From Stappia sp. BW2 (GTDB taxonomy: Bacteria; Pseudomonadota; Alphaproteobacteria; Rhizobiales; Stappiaceae), in NCBI RefSeq assembly GCF_008107695.1, contig NZ_VIRG01000060.1:302767-366766 (forward strand): a stretch of 64,000 nucleotides of DNA, read 5' to 3'. The notes below the pieces were generated by a model that made no database searches, was not told where the DNA came from, and was given only the letters and a program-made list of their open reading frames with translations. Below, piece after piece: positions 35,268-44,401 of this stretch. The translations under genes were made by a program, and so were the position numbers. Positions within the stretch are counted from its first letter, which is position 1; every line of letters begins with the position of its first letter.

Positions 35268-36758
35268 ATGACCAGACTTACCAAACTTCTCGCCGGCTCG
35301 GCGATTGCGTCCATGCTCACGCTCCCCGCCTTCGCGATGGATGTCACCATTGCGCAGACCTCCGCCGTGAACACGCTCGACCCACATGGTTCGGCCTCTG
35401 TCGGTCTTGACCTGTCGGTCCTCAGCCATGTTTACCCAACCCTGATCCTGCGTCAGCCGGACTATAAGCTCGTTCCCTCGCTTGCAGAGTCCTGGGAAGC
35501 GGTCGACGATCTGACCTGGAAGTTTACGCTCGTTCCCGGCGCCAAGTTCGCAAATGGCGAGCCACTCGATTCAGAAACCGTGGCCTGGAACATCGAGCGG
35601 GTGACCAACCCCGACAAGCCGATGAGGATCTCTTCCTGGTTCCGCCAGATCGAGTCCGTAAACGTGATTTCTCCGACCGAATTCGAGATCAAGACTTCCT
35701 CACCCTATCCGGCCCTGCCGGCGCAGCTTTCGATGTTCATGCTGCTCCCGCCGAAGTGGGCCTCCGAGCATGATCCCGTCACCGAGACCATGTCCGGCTT
35801 CAAGTACAAGATGGTCGAGAATGTTCCCGGCGATCACATCACCCTTGAGCCGAATCCGGACTTCTGGGGCACGCCGGCGCAGTTCGATCATGTGACCTTC
35901 CGCGTCATTCCCGAAACGGCAAGCCGCATCGCGGCCCTCATGGCGGGGGAAGTCGATCTGATCAACAAGGTGCCTGCTTCCGAGATCGGACGCATCAAGG
36001 AAAGCCCGAAAGCCGATGCCGGTGCTGTGGACAGTACCCGCTCCGTGTTCATCAAGCTCAACACGGAAAAGGCTCCGCTCGACAACAAGAAATTCCGCCA
36101 GGCCCTGAACTATGCCGTCGACAAGACCCTGATTGCAGAGGCGCTGTTTGACGGGCTGGCAACGGTTTCGAAGTGTCAGGTCATGACGCCCGACTATTTC
36201 GGCTACAACCCGGATCTGAAGCCCTATCCGTATGATCCGGAAATGGCCAAGAAGCTTCTGGAAGAATCCGGTGTCGACCTGAGCCAGACCTTCGAATTCG
36301 AGCTGCCCGCTTCCACCTATCTGCAGGGAGAAGAAGTTACGCAGGCCGTGGCCCAGATGTTCGGCGATGTTGGCGTGAAGACCGAGATCCAGACCATGGA
36401 ATTCGGGGCATATCTCGACAAATACCGCAAGGCGCATGACCTCGGCCGGATGTCTCTCCTTGGGCAGGCCTGGGCAACCATCGACGCTGACGGTCTGTTG
36501 ACATTGTTCAAGCCGGGCAACCAGTATTCCTACTGGAATGACGCGGCGTTCGATGAACAGCTCGTGGCCGGTGGTTCGACTACGGACGAAGCTGCGCGCA
36601 AGGCTGCCTACAAAAAGGCCACCGAGATCATGTGCGACGAAGCACCAGTCGTCTTCCTCTATGCCCAGCCGGCCACTTATGGGGTCTCCAAGAACGTGTC
36701 CTACAAAGCGCGTGGCGATGACTGGATGCGTGCGTACGACATGACGCCAGCCCAGTAA
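35268..36758 (+). CDS. Dpp/Opp-type solute-binding protein (SBP_bac_5)
   Basis: A 496-residue periplasmic receptor. The signal peptide is about residues 1-23 (ends PAFA). The mature part carries the family 5 pattern NTLDPHGSAS, LAESWEAVDDLTWKFTLVPGAKFANGEPL and YAVDKTLIAEALFDG. It has no lipobox cysteine. Two cysteines occur at 304 and 453. This protein sets the importer's specificity; family members bind peptides, opines, nickel-chelates or sugars, so the ligand remains open. It follows the ATPase genes, whereas many such operons place it first. Confidence 0.9.
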   Translation: MTRLTKLLAGSAIASMLTLPAFAMDVTIAQTSAVNTLDPHGSASVGLDLSVLSHVYPTLILRQPDYKLVPSLAESWEAVDDLTWKFTLVPGAKFANGEPLDSETVAWNIERVTNPDKPMRISSWFRQIESVNVISPTEFEIKTSSPYPALPAQLSMFMLLPPKWASEHDPVTETMSGFKYKMVENVPGDHITLEPNPDFWGTPAQFDHVTFRVIPETASRIAALMAGEVDLINKVPASEIGRIKESPKADAGAVDSTRSVFIKLNTEKAPLDNKKFRQALNYAVDKTLIAEALFDGLATVSKCQVMTPDYFGYNPDLKPYPYDPEMAKKLLEESGVDLSQTFEFELPASTYLQGEEVTQAVAQMFGDVGVKTEIQTMEFGAYLDKYRKAHDLGRMSLLGQAWATIDADGLLTLFKPGNQYSYWNDAAFDEQLVAGGSTTDEAARKAAYKKATEIMCDEAPVVFLYAQPATYGVSKNVSYKARGDDWMRAYDMTPAQ

Positions 36759-36778
36759 TCTAGGGTCTGTCAAAAGAA

Positions 36779-36804
36779 GGCGGACGGCGAAGACCGCCCG
36801 CTTT
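36779..36804 (+). terminator. weak hairpin between binding-protein gene and molybdoenzyme gene
   Basis: GCGGACGG (36780-36787) pairs with CCGCCCGC (36794-36801) apart from one mismatch, followed by TTTCATT. It may partly end transcripts after the transporter genes, lowering expression of the last gene. Confidence 0.4.
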
Positions 36805-36827
36805 CATTCTCATCTGCGGAGCTCGCC

Positions 36828-39053
36828 ATGAACCTCTTTGCCAGTCACTTCGGCACTTACGAGATCGAGCAGGGCTCCGACGGGCCATCCCTTCAGGCCT
36901 TCCGACATGATCCGGCGCCCTCCCCTGTGGGCGCAGGCTTCCTCGATCTTGCCGACCACCCCACCCGTATCCGTCAGCCCATGGCGCGACGGGGATGGCT
37001 GGAGGGGGACAAGGGCAAGGCTCGAGGGGACGACACGTTTGTTCCCCTCGATATCGAGACGGCTTGCGACCTGGCGGCCGATGAAGTGGTGCGTATCCGC
37101 GAGAGTTTCGGCAACCGGTCGATTTTCGGAGGTTCCTACGGCTGGGGATCGGCCGGTCGTTTCCATCATCCGCAAAGCCAGTTGAAGCGCTTCCTCAATC
37201 TTGCAGGTGGTTTCGTCTCCACCGTCAACACATACAGTTACGGCACGGCGAAAGTCCTGATCCCGCATCTGGTGGGGCGTGAATATTCCGACCCCGGCGC
37301 CCTTAGCCCGAGCTGGGACCGCATCGTCACCATTCGGCCGTTCATCCTGTCTTTTGGCGGCATGCGCCTTGCCAATGCGCAGGTTGAGGCGGGAGGGACC
37401 GGTGCACACCGGACCCGTGGATGGATCGAGGCCTTTGAGCGGGCCGGCGGCGAGATGCTGACGCTGTCTCCGGATGGGCGCGACGCCCCGGTCGGCGAAC
37501 ATCTGGCCATCAATGCCGGAACGGATGCCTGCGCCATGTTGGCAATGGCCTACATTCTCGTCACCGAGAAGCTGGTTGATGAACCTGCCGTTCGGCGCAT
37601 CGCCAACGGCTATGACGATATTCAGGATGTGCTGCTCGGAAAAACGGATGGGCAGCGCAAGACGCCCGAATGGGCGGAAGGTCTGACCGGCATTCCGGCG
37701 CAGACCCTGGTCTGTCTGGCACACAGGCTTGTCGAGGGGCCGGCCCTGATCAATCTGGCCTGGTCGCTCCAACGCGCGGTCGCAGGCGAACAGCCCTATT
37801 GGGCCGCGGTGGTTCTTGCGGTTCTGTCCGGTCAGATCGGGCGTCCCGGATGCGGGGTGGCTTGCGGCCTTTCCGCCGTCTCCTCTGTCGGCAACCCGCT
37901 ACGCAGGCTGCGCGGACCGGCTTTCGAGCAGGGCAACAACCCGGTCTCCGACTTCATCCCGGTTGCAAGGATAACCGAGATGCTGGAGCGGCCGGGCGGC
38001 ACCATTCGCTATAACGGCAGCACGCTGACCTTGCCGGATATTCGACTGATCTGGTGGGCCGGCGGAAATCCCTTCCATCATCATCAGGACCTCAACCGCC
38101 TCGCGCGGGCCTGGAAGCGACCAGAGACGGTGATTGTCCACGAAAGTGTCTGGACAGCCACGGCGCGTCACGCCGACTTGGTTTTTCCCTCGGCTCTGCC
38201 TTTCGAACGGGACGACATTGCAGCAGCTTCGCGAGATGACTGGATCATCCGCTCGTCGCGTGTGATGGATCCGCCCGAGGGTGTGGAGACCGATCACGAG
38301 GTACTGGGCTGCATCTCCGATCGTCTTGGTCTGGGTGACAGTTTCCGGGGTGGTCGAAGTATCGATGAATGGATCGAAACGCTCTACCAAGGTTACCGCG
38401 AGGCCTTCCCGGAACTCCCCTCCTGGGAGGACTTCCAACGCAAAGGGTACGCCCGTCTGGCCGACCCTGCGCCCGAAGAGGTCACCCAACCGCTTGAAGC
38501 CTTTGTCGACGCACCGGAAGAGCATCCCCTGGCGACCCCAACGGGCCTGATAGAGCTGATACCCGACCTGATGCGCTGCAATGATCTGCGTCTTGGAGCA
38601 GCTCTGAGCACCCCTCGCCCCGGCGATCAGGAAGAGGACACCGCCCTGCCCCTCCGCCTTCTGTCGCCGCAACCGGAAGTCCGGCTGCACAGTCAGCTTG
38701 ACGGGGCGCGCGCCGCGACCGATGCAAGGGTCGAAGGGTGTGAGGTGGCCCGCTTGAACCCCGCTGATATTGCCGCCGCGGGTCTTGAAGATGACGCGCT
38801 GGCCTGCCTCTGTAACAGCCGGGGCATCGTCAAGGTAGCGCTCAAGGCAGACGCGCGCGTGATGCCCGGCCATGTGGTCCTGCCCACCGGTGGCTGGTAC
38901 CTGCCTGAGCTTGGCCCCGACGGAGTGCGCATCGACTTGGGAGGCAACCCCAACACATTGACCCGCGACTTCGGTTCTTCCGAGTTGTCGCAAGGGGCCA
39001 GTGCAGGCGGTGCAAGAGTGGAGATTAGGTGCCTGAACCAGGGGGTGATGTGA
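36828..39053 (+). CDS. cytoplasmic BisC-type molybdopterin oxidoreductase
   Basis: A 741-residue bis-MGD molybdoenzyme of the DMSO/TMAO/biotin sulfoxide reductase branch. The molybdenum ligand is Ser108 in GWGSAGRFHH, diagnostic of this branch. There is no N-terminal Tat signal and no CxxC iron-sulfur motif, so it should work in the cytoplasm like BisC of E. coli (about 777 residues). Further markers are WAGGNPFHHHQDLNRL and ATARHADLVFPSA. It should reduce an S-oxide or N-oxide. As the last gene of an operon with an oxygenase-like flavoprotein and a peptide-type importer, it may deoxygenate an imported sulfoxide or N-oxide. Biotin sulfoxide or methionine sulfoxide are alternatives. Confidence 0.88.
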   Translation: MNLFASHFGTYEIEQGSDGPSLQAFRHDPAPSPVGAGFLDLADHPTRIRQPMARRGWLEGDKGKARGDDTFVPLDIETACDLAADEVVRIRESFGNRSIFGGSYGWGSAGRFHHPQSQLKRFLNLAGGFVSTVNTYSYGTAKVLIPHLVGREYSDPGALSPSWDRIVTIRPFILSFGGMRLANAQVEAGGTGAHRTRGWIEAFERAGGEMLTLSPDGRDAPVGEHLAINAGTDACAMLAMAYILVTEKLVDEPAVRRIANGYDDIQDVLLGKTDGQRKTPEWAEGLTGIPAQTLVCLAHRLVEGPALINLAWSLQRAVAGEQPYWAAVVLAVLSGQIGRPGCGVACGLSAVSSVGNPLRRLRGPAFEQGNNPVSDFIPVARITEMLERPGGTIRYNGSTLTLPDIRLIWWAGGNPFHHHQDLNRLARAWKRPETVIVHESVWTATARHADLVFPSALPFERDDIAAASRDDWIIRSSRVMDPPEGVETDHEVLGCISDRLGLGDSFRGGRSIDEWIETLYQGYREAFPELPSWEDFQRKGYARLADPAPEEVTQPLEAFVDAPEEHPLATPTGLIELIPDLMRCNDLRLGAALSTPRPGDQEEDTALPLRLLSPQPEVRLHSQLDGARAATDARVEGCEVARLNPADIAAAGLEDDALACLCNSRGIVKVALKADARVMPGHVVLPTGGWYLPELGPDGVRIDLGGNPNTLTRDFGSSELSQGASAGGARVEIRCLNQGVM

Positions 39054-39153
39054 TTGTTTGACCAAGCGACAGGGCATTGTCGCAAGTTTGGCTCGCGAAT
39101 GGCTGTTTCCTGATTTCTGCCGAAATCCCGTGCAGGGAAACGCTTCTCATCAC

Positions 39154-39187
39154 AAAAAAAGGAATGCCCGGCGCGATTGTCGGGCAT
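39154..39187 (-). terminator. terminator of the PAS chemoreceptor gene
   Basis: ATGCCCG (39164-39170) pairs with CGGGCAT (39181-39187). Read on the minus strand the stem is followed by a run of seven T (39154-39160). It is 76 bases beyond the chemoreceptor stop. Confidence 0.65.
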
Positions 39188-39206
39188 CAAGTTGGTTGGA
39201 GAGGCT

Positions 39207-39241
39207 GCGCCGTGAGAGCACTGGCTCTTCGGCGCTTTTTT
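39207..39241 (+). terminator. terminator of the LysR B-BisC operon
   Basis: GCGCCG plus AGAGC (39207-39219) pairs with GCTCT plus CGGCGC (39224-39235) with small bulges, followed by TTTTTT at 39236-39241 on the plus strand. It lies 153 bases after the molybdoenzyme stop and just before the convergent chemoreceptor gene. Confidence 0.75.
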
Positions 39242-39262
39242 ATGGGATCGCATTCAAACGCC

Positions 39263-40744
39263 CTACGCGGCGATTGACCGGGAGACTTCCTTGACGCTTT
39301 GGGTCGCCGTGCTGATCTGGGCCGTCGCCGCGGAGACCGACTGCATGTTGGCGGTAATCTGTTCCACGCCCTGGGCCGCGAACTGCATGTTCGAGGAGAT
39401 TTCGTGGGTCACGGCTGTTTGCTCCTCCACGGCCGAGGAAATGCTTGTGGCAATATCACCGACTTCGCTGATGACCTTCATGATTGACTGGATCGCCTGA
39501 ACCGCGCTCTCCGTCGTGGTCTGCACCGAGTTGATCTGGGCCGAGATTTCTTCCGTGGCTTTGCTTGTCTGCGATGCCAGGCTTTTTACCTCGGAGGCGA
39601 CCACCGCAAATCCCTTGCCGGCTTCGCCGGCGCGTGCGGCTTCGATGGTTGCGTTCAGAGCAAGCAGATTGGTCTGTGCGGCGATGCCGTCGATCAGTTC
39701 GAGCACGGAGCCGATGGTCTTGGCATCCTCAGACAGGCCGAACATGATCTGGCTGGACTGTTCGGCTTCCTCGATGGCTCTTTGGGATACTTCCATGGCC
39801 GTCTGCACCTGCCTGCTGATTTCCTGAATGGAGGCAGCCAGTTCTTCCGAGGCGGCGGCCACGGTCTGGACGCTGGAGGAGGTCTGCTCCGACGCTGAGG
39901 CCGTTCCGCTGGCCTGCTCGGTCGCCAATGTGATGGCGCTCACGATCTCGGAGAGGTCCTTGTCGATCTTCTCCTGTGCTTCGGCCTTGCGGAAGCGCTC
40001 CATAACGCGGTCCGTGACGTCGATAGCGAATTTGACAACCTTGAAAGGGCGACCGGCTGCATCGAAGATCGGATTGTAGGTTGCCTGGATCCAGATCTCC
40101 CGACCCCCTTTCGCGAGACGCTTGAACTCGGCGGACTTGAAGTTTCCTGCGGCCAGATCCCTCCAGAATTGGGCATAGTCCGGGCTGGCGACGTATTCGC
40201 TTTCAACAAACATGCGATGGTGTCGTCCGATGATTTCCTCAAGGCTGTAGCCCATTGCGGACAGGAAATTCTCGTTTGCGTCGAGGATCGTACCATCCAG
40301 GTCGAAGTGAATGACAGCCTGCGCACGATTGATGGCGTTTACCTGACCCTGCAGGTCAGCGTTTTCCATCTTGCGCGCGGTGATATCCGACGCGATCTTG
40401 ACGACTTTCGTGACCTTTCCCGAAGCGCTCAGGATCGGGTTGTAGGAAGCTTGAATCCAGATTTCTTTCCCGTTCTTGCCGAAACGCTGAAACTCCTGAG
40501 ACTTGAACTCGCCGCGTGCAAGTTCCTGCCAGAAGGCCTGATATTCCTGGCTCTCGCCGTAGGCGGGATCCACGAACATCCTGTGATGGTGGCCTGAAAT
40601 TTCCTCGAGCGAGTAGCCCATGGCGTCAAGGAAGTTCTGATTTGCCGTAAGGACCATGCCATCCGGCGTAAATTCGATCATTGCATGAGAGGTGCTGATC
40701 GCCTGGACAACAGACTTCCAGGAGTTTCCTGCAAAAATACCCAT
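39263..40744 (-). CDS. soluble chemoreceptor with two PAS domains
   Basis: A 493-residue methyl-accepting chemotaxis protein without membrane helices. Two tandem PAS domains (about 10-125 and 135-250) each contain the H-HRMFV motif seen in heme- or FAD-binding aerotaxis-type PAS domains ([20 protein letters not shown]). The signalling domain follows, with the conserved tip [31 protein letters not shown]. It ends without a CheR pentapeptide. A GGAGAC site precedes the ATG. It probably senses redox state, oxygen or a small cytoplasmic ligand. Its cofactor cannot be read from sequence. Confidence 0.92.
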   Translation of the reverse strand: MGIFAGNSWKSVVQAISTSHAMIEFTPDGMVLTANQNFLDAMGYSLEEISGHHHRMFVDPAYGESQEYQAFWQELARGEFKSQEFQRFGKNGKEIWIQASYNPILSASGKVTKVVKIASDITARKMENADLQGQVNAINRAQAVIHFDLDGTILDANENFLSAMGYSLEEIIGRHHRMFVESEYVASPDYAQFWRDLAAGNFKSAEFKRLAKGGREIWIQATYNPIFDAAGRPFKVVKFAIDVTDRVMERFRKAEAQEKIDKDLSEIVSAITLATEQASGTASASEQTSSSVQTVAAASEELAASIQEISRQVQTAMEVSQRAIEEAEQSSQIMFGLSEDAKTIGSVLELIDGIAAQTNLLALNATIEAARAGEAGKGFAVVASEVKSLASQTSKATEEISAQINSVQTTTESAVQAIQSIMKVISEVGDIATSISSAVEEQTAVTHEISSNMQFAAQGVEQITANMQSVSAATAQISTATQSVKEVSRSIAA

Positions 40745-41256
40745 TCGAACGTCTCCAACAATATGTTCTTGTTGAAACTTAAATGAAGTCGAAAAAGTAA
40801 ATAAAATTGTACTTGGTGAAATTAAACGCGGCGGAAAACGAATAAAATTTGAAACAATTTTGACTAGGTAAGTAGTTATTTAAAGTGATTGCTAAAATTT
40901 CAGGGGTTAGATTAAGAAATTGGTATATTTCTATTTGGTGCCAAATACAGTTTCTGTCGTCTGACTGGGAAGGGGCAGGTGTGAGGAGCAGTCTCATTGC
41001 CATGCGAAATCCGTGACCGGAGACGCATGAGACAAATGTCGAGAGACACCTGCTGTCTCAACCCCGGTAGGTGGACTGTGCATGTCCGACATTCGGTGCG
41101 CCCAGTTTTCAGCGGCTTGTTCTGGCTCTTCAATTTCAAGCCGTGGCGCAGGCTGCCGAAAACCTGCGATAAACCCCACAGTATCGCGACCACGGCCAGG
41201 CGATTGACCGGGGCGCAGTGAGCGGAAAAATCAGTCGGAGGTGACGGCCTCGACCT
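40745..41256. other. 512-bp intergenic region, partly AT-rich
   Basis: The stretch 40770-40950 is clearly more AT-rich than its surroundings and should hold the chemoreceptor promoter. A perfect palindrome lies at 40932-40947. The rest (40960-41256), downstream of nikR, shows no recognisable gene. Confidence 0.5.
40932..40947. promoter_or_regulatory. palindrome TATTTGG-TG-CCAAATA
   Basis: TATTTGG (40932-40938) and CCAAATA (40941-40947) form a perfect 7-bp inverted repeat with a 2-base centre, about 190 bases before the PAS chemoreceptor start. It looks like an operator; the regulator is unknown. Confidence 0.4.
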
Positions 41257-41694
41257 TCAGTCCGGTTTGTCTTCTGTGGCGGTTTTCTCGATCTGGGGCA
41301 CGATCTGGAGCGCGCCGTGGCGTACCGATCGTTCGGCGATGACATGCTCGGCGAAATGCTGCACTTCGGAGGTTGGCCCCTTGAGGATCCCGATTTCCAG
41401 GCAATTGTCCTCATCAAGGTGCACATGCATGCTGGCGACCGTCAGGTCGTGATGATGGTGAAACGTGCTGGTCAGCCGACGCGCAAGGTCCCGTGATGCG
41501 TGGTCGTAGACATAGCTGAGCACGCCAAAGCAGGGCTGGCGGGTTTGAGCCGTGCGTTGGGCCTGGCCGAGCCCTGCCCGTGTCAGATCGCGGATTGCTT
41601 CGGATCGGTTCTGATATCCTCGCTCCTCGATCAGTTTGTCCAACTCATCCATCAGATCATCGTCCAGAGTGATCGTTACGCGTTGCATTGCCAT
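41257..41694 (-). CDS. nikR: nickel-responsive regulator NikR
   Basis: A 145-residue ribbon-helix-helix regulator. The N-terminal DNA-binding part is [20 protein letters not shown] (4-23). The C-terminal ACT domain has all four nickel ligands: His79 (in HHHHD), His90 and His92 (in HVHL) and Cys98 (in DEDNC), matching His76, His87, His89 and Cys95 of E. coli NikR. It is divergent from nikABCDE, with a consensus operator between them, so it represses the importer when nickel is plentiful. Confidence 0.97.
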   Translation of the reverse strand: MAMQRVTITLDDDLMDELDKLIEERGYQNRSEAIRDLTRAGLGQAQRTAQTRQPCFGVLSYVYDHASRDLARRLTSTFHHHHDLTVASMHVHLDEDNCLEIGILKGPTSEVQHFAEHVIAERSVRHGALQIVPQIEKTATEDKPD

Positions 41695-41705
41695 ATCCCG
41701 AATGA

Positions 41706-41733
41706 GTATGATGTTTTGACCTAGACATCATAC
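41706..41733. promoter_or_regulatory. NikR operator
   Basis: GTATGATG (41706-41713) and CATCATAC (41726-41733) form a perfect 8-bp inverted repeat around 12 bases. This equals the E. coli NikR consensus GTATGA-N16-TCATAC. It begins 12 bases from the nikR start codon and 82 bases before nikA, so it can control both. Confidence 0.92.
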
Positions 41734-41814
41734 AATTTGGCTCCTAGTGTCTCCCGAACGCGGCGATGGCCACGGTCAGGCTGACTCGTCCAGCAGGATA
41801 TTAGGAACGATTTC

Positions 41815-43395
41815 ATGACAATGCCAATTTCCGGCACCTTGAGCCTTATTGCGGTCTCCCTTTTGCTCGGGGTTTCCACAACTGCCCTGGCTGCACCGAA
41901 AACCGATCTCGTACTTGCCATCGGCGGTGAGCCGGACGGAGGCTATGATCCTCTTCTCGGTTGGGGGCGTTACGGCCATCCCCTTTTCCAGTCGACCTTG
42001 CTTACACGTGACGCGCACATGGGCACGCAGCCGGAACTGGCGAAGAGCTGGTATTTGTCCGAGGACCGATTGACCTGGACCATCGAGCTTCGCCCGGACG
42101 CGAAATTCTCCGATGGCACCTCGTTGACCGCAAGAGATGTCGCCTTCACCTTCAACCATGCCAAAACCGCGGGTGGCGAGCTTGATTTGGGTGTCCTGGA
42201 GCGGGCAAAGGCAATTGACGACACGACCGTCCAGATCAAGCTGTCCCGGCCCTGGATCACCTTCTCCGACTTCCTGTTCAATCTCGGCATCGTGCCAGCG
42301 CACAGCTACGGACCGGAATACGCTCGCAATCCCGTCGGCTCGGGCCCTTACGAGATGGTCTCCTGGACTGAAGGTGAGCAGCTCATCGTCAAGAAGAACC
42401 CATACTATTACGGCAAGCAGTCGCCCTTCGAGCGGATCACGTTCCTGTTTACGGGAGAAGACACCAGTCTTGCGGCCGCTTACGCCGGGCATGTCGACGT
42501 CGTATCGGTTCCGGCAAGCTCTGCCGATGCGCCGCCTACCGGGTTCAAGCAAGTCGTCGTTGACACTGTCGACAATCGCGGCATCAGCCTCCCAATGTCT
42601 CCTGACGACAGCAAGACCTCGCCGGACGGTTATCCAGTCGGCAACAACGTGACCTCCGATCCGGCTGTCAGGCAGGCGATCAATCTCGGGGTCGACCGGG
42701 AGCAGATTGTTGAAGTCGCTCTTTTTGGCCACGGAACCCCCGCCTTTGGTCCAGCCGATGGGCTGCCATGGTCGAACCCGGAAGCGGCGGTGGATCATGA
42801 CCCCGAAGCTGCCCGGGCACTGCTTGAAGACGCCGGCTGGACAGTCGGCTCCGATGGCATCCGCAGCAAGGACGGCATACGCGCCAGTTTCCCACTCATC
42901 TATCCAGCTTCCGACAGCACACGCCAGGCCATCGTCATTACGGCCGCCGAACAGTTGAAAGACATCGGCATCGAAGTGGTGCCACAGGGCAAGAGCTGGG
43001 ATGACATCGAGCGGCTCATGCATGCCAATCCGGTTCTCTTCGGGTGGGGCAGCCACACGCCCCAGGAAGCATATAGTCTCTATCAAAGCTCCTTGGGTGG
43101 TCAGGGATATTTCAATCCCGGTTTCTTCTCCGACCCGAAGGTCGATGCGCATTTCGCTTCGGCACAGGCAGCCGAAAGTCTGGAAGCCTCCTATCCGCAC
43201 TGGCAGGCCGCCGAATGGGATGGGGAAACGGGCTATTCAGGCAAGGGCCTGGCGGGCTGGGCCTGGCTCGTCAATCTCGACCACATCTATTACGTCAACG
43301 AGTGCATGGACCTCGGTCCAACCCAGATCGAACCTCATGGTCATGGCTGGCCCATCACGTCCTTGATCCAGAACTGGACCTGGACCTGCGACTAG
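41815..43395 (+). CDS. nikA: nickel ABC importer periplasmic binding protein NikA
   Basis: A 526-residue solute-binding protein of family 5. A signal peptide covers about 1-24 (ends ALA). The mature part begins KTDLVLAIGGEPDGGYDPLLGWGRYGHPLFQSTLL. It binds nickel, probably as a chelate, and delivers it to NikBC. The assignment rests on the family pattern together with nikR, the NikR operator and the downstream permease and ATPase genes. A second possible ATG lies 6 bases further on. nikB follows 4 bases after its stop. Confidence 0.92.
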   Translation: MTMPISGTLSLIAVSLLLGVSTTALAAPKTDLVLAIGGEPDGGYDPLLGWGRYGHPLFQSTLLTRDAHMGTQPELAKSWYLSEDRLTWTIELRPDAKFSDGTSLTARDVAFTFNHAKTAGGELDLGVLERAKAIDDTTVQIKLSRPWITFSDFLFNLGIVPAHSYGPEYARNPVGSGPYEMVSWTEGEQLIVKKNPYYYGKQSPFERITFLFTGEDTSLAAAYAGHVDVVSVPASSADAPPTGFKQVVVDTVDNRGISLPMSPDDSKTSPDGYPVGNNVTSDPAVRQAINLGVDREQIVEVALFGHGTPAFGPADGLPWSNPEAAVDHDPEAARALLEDAGWTVGSDGIRSKDGIRASFPLIYPASDSTRQAIVITAAEQLKDIGIEVVPQGKSWDDIERLMHANPVLFGWGSHTPQEAYSLYQSSLGGQGYFNPGFFSDPKVDAHFASAQAAESLEASYPHWQAAEWDGETGYSGKGLAGWAWLVNLDHIYYVNECMDLGPTQIEPHGHGWPITSLIQNWTWTCD

Positions 43396-43399
43396 CTGC

Positions 43400-44401
43400 A
43401 TGACGAGCAACTGGCCCCTCTTTGTGACACTCCGGATCGTGCGGTTGGCGTTCCTGCTGGCCGCCGTTGCCGTTGTTGCGTTCATGCTGGCGAAAATGTC
43501 GCCTGTCGACCCCGTCCAGGCCTATCTGGGCCCGGCGATTGCCAAGGTCGGGCCGGAGCAACAGGATCTCATCGCGCAGAAATGGGGGCTGGACCAGCCG
43601 CCGCTCACCCAGTTCGGCAAATGGCTTGGAAATGTCGCCCAGGGTGATCTGGGCATGTCGATGACCTACAATGAACCCGTTGTGGATGTGCTTGCAAAAC
43701 GCGTGCGGGCCTCCCTGCCGCTTATGGCGATGGCCTGGTTGCTGTCCGGCCTTCTCGGCTTCGCACTCGGAGTTACCGCAGGTGCAATGGCAGACACGTG
43801 GGTTGACCGCATCATCCGCACCTATGCCTACGTTCTCGCGTCGACCCCCACATTCTGGCTGGCAATTGTGTTGCTGGTGGTGTTTTCGGTCGGCCTCGCG
43901 TGGACGCCTGTGTGTTGCGCCGCGCCTATCGGGGTTCTTCCGGAAGACGTGACGGTCCTGGAAAGACTGCATCATCTCATTCTTCCGTTGATCGCGCTGA
44001 CGGTGCTGGGCGTGGCCCAGATTACGCTTCACACCCGTGCAAAAATGATCGAGATCATGCAGTCCGATTTCGCACTCTATGCCAGAGCACAGGGGGCTTC
44101 TCTTGCGGACGTCGCCATCAGGCACGGCGCGCGCAATACTGCATTGCCTGCAATAACAGTTCTATTTGCCTCGCTTGGCGAATTGTTTGGCGGATCGGTG
44201 CTGGCCGAGCAGGTTTTTGCCTATCCCGGGCTCGGGCGTGCTGCCGTACAGGCGGGCGTCTCGGGCGACGTCCCCCTGCTTTTGGCGGTTGCCCTTTGCC
44301 TGACGGTGTTCGTCTCCGTCGGCAACACGATTGCCGACATTCTCTATCATGTCGTTGATCCCCGTATCGGAGCGACACACGACATGGAGATCAGGCCATG
44401 A
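43400..44401 (+). CDS. nikB: nickel ABC importer permease NikB
   Basis: A 333-residue inner-membrane protein with six helices; EAA loop DFALYARAQGASLADVAIRHGARNTALPAI. The central part has a pair of adjacent cysteines (VCCAAPIG). It overlaps nikC by 4 bases. Together with NikC it forms the nickel channel. Confidence 0.9.
   Translation: MTSNWPLFVTLRIVRLAFLLAAVAVVAFMLAKMSPVDPVQAYLGPAIAKVGPEQQDLIAQKWGLDQPPLTQFGKWLGNVAQGDLGMSMTYNEPVVDVLAKRVRASLPLMAMAWLLSGLLGFALGVTAGAMADTWVDRIIRTYAYVLASTPTFWLAIVLLVVFSVGLAWTPVCCAAPIGVLPEDVTVLERLHHLILPLIALTVLGVAQITLHTRAKMIEIMQSDFALYARAQGASLADVAIRHGARNTALPAITVLFASLGELFGGSVLAEQVFAYPGLGRAAVQAGVSGDVPLLLAVALCLTVFVSVGNTIADILYHVVDPRIGATHDMEIRP

Noticed and set aside
41776..43200. 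474-codon minus-strand frame opposite nikA
   Set aside because: Shadow of nikA, which is secured by the NikR operator and the nik gene order.
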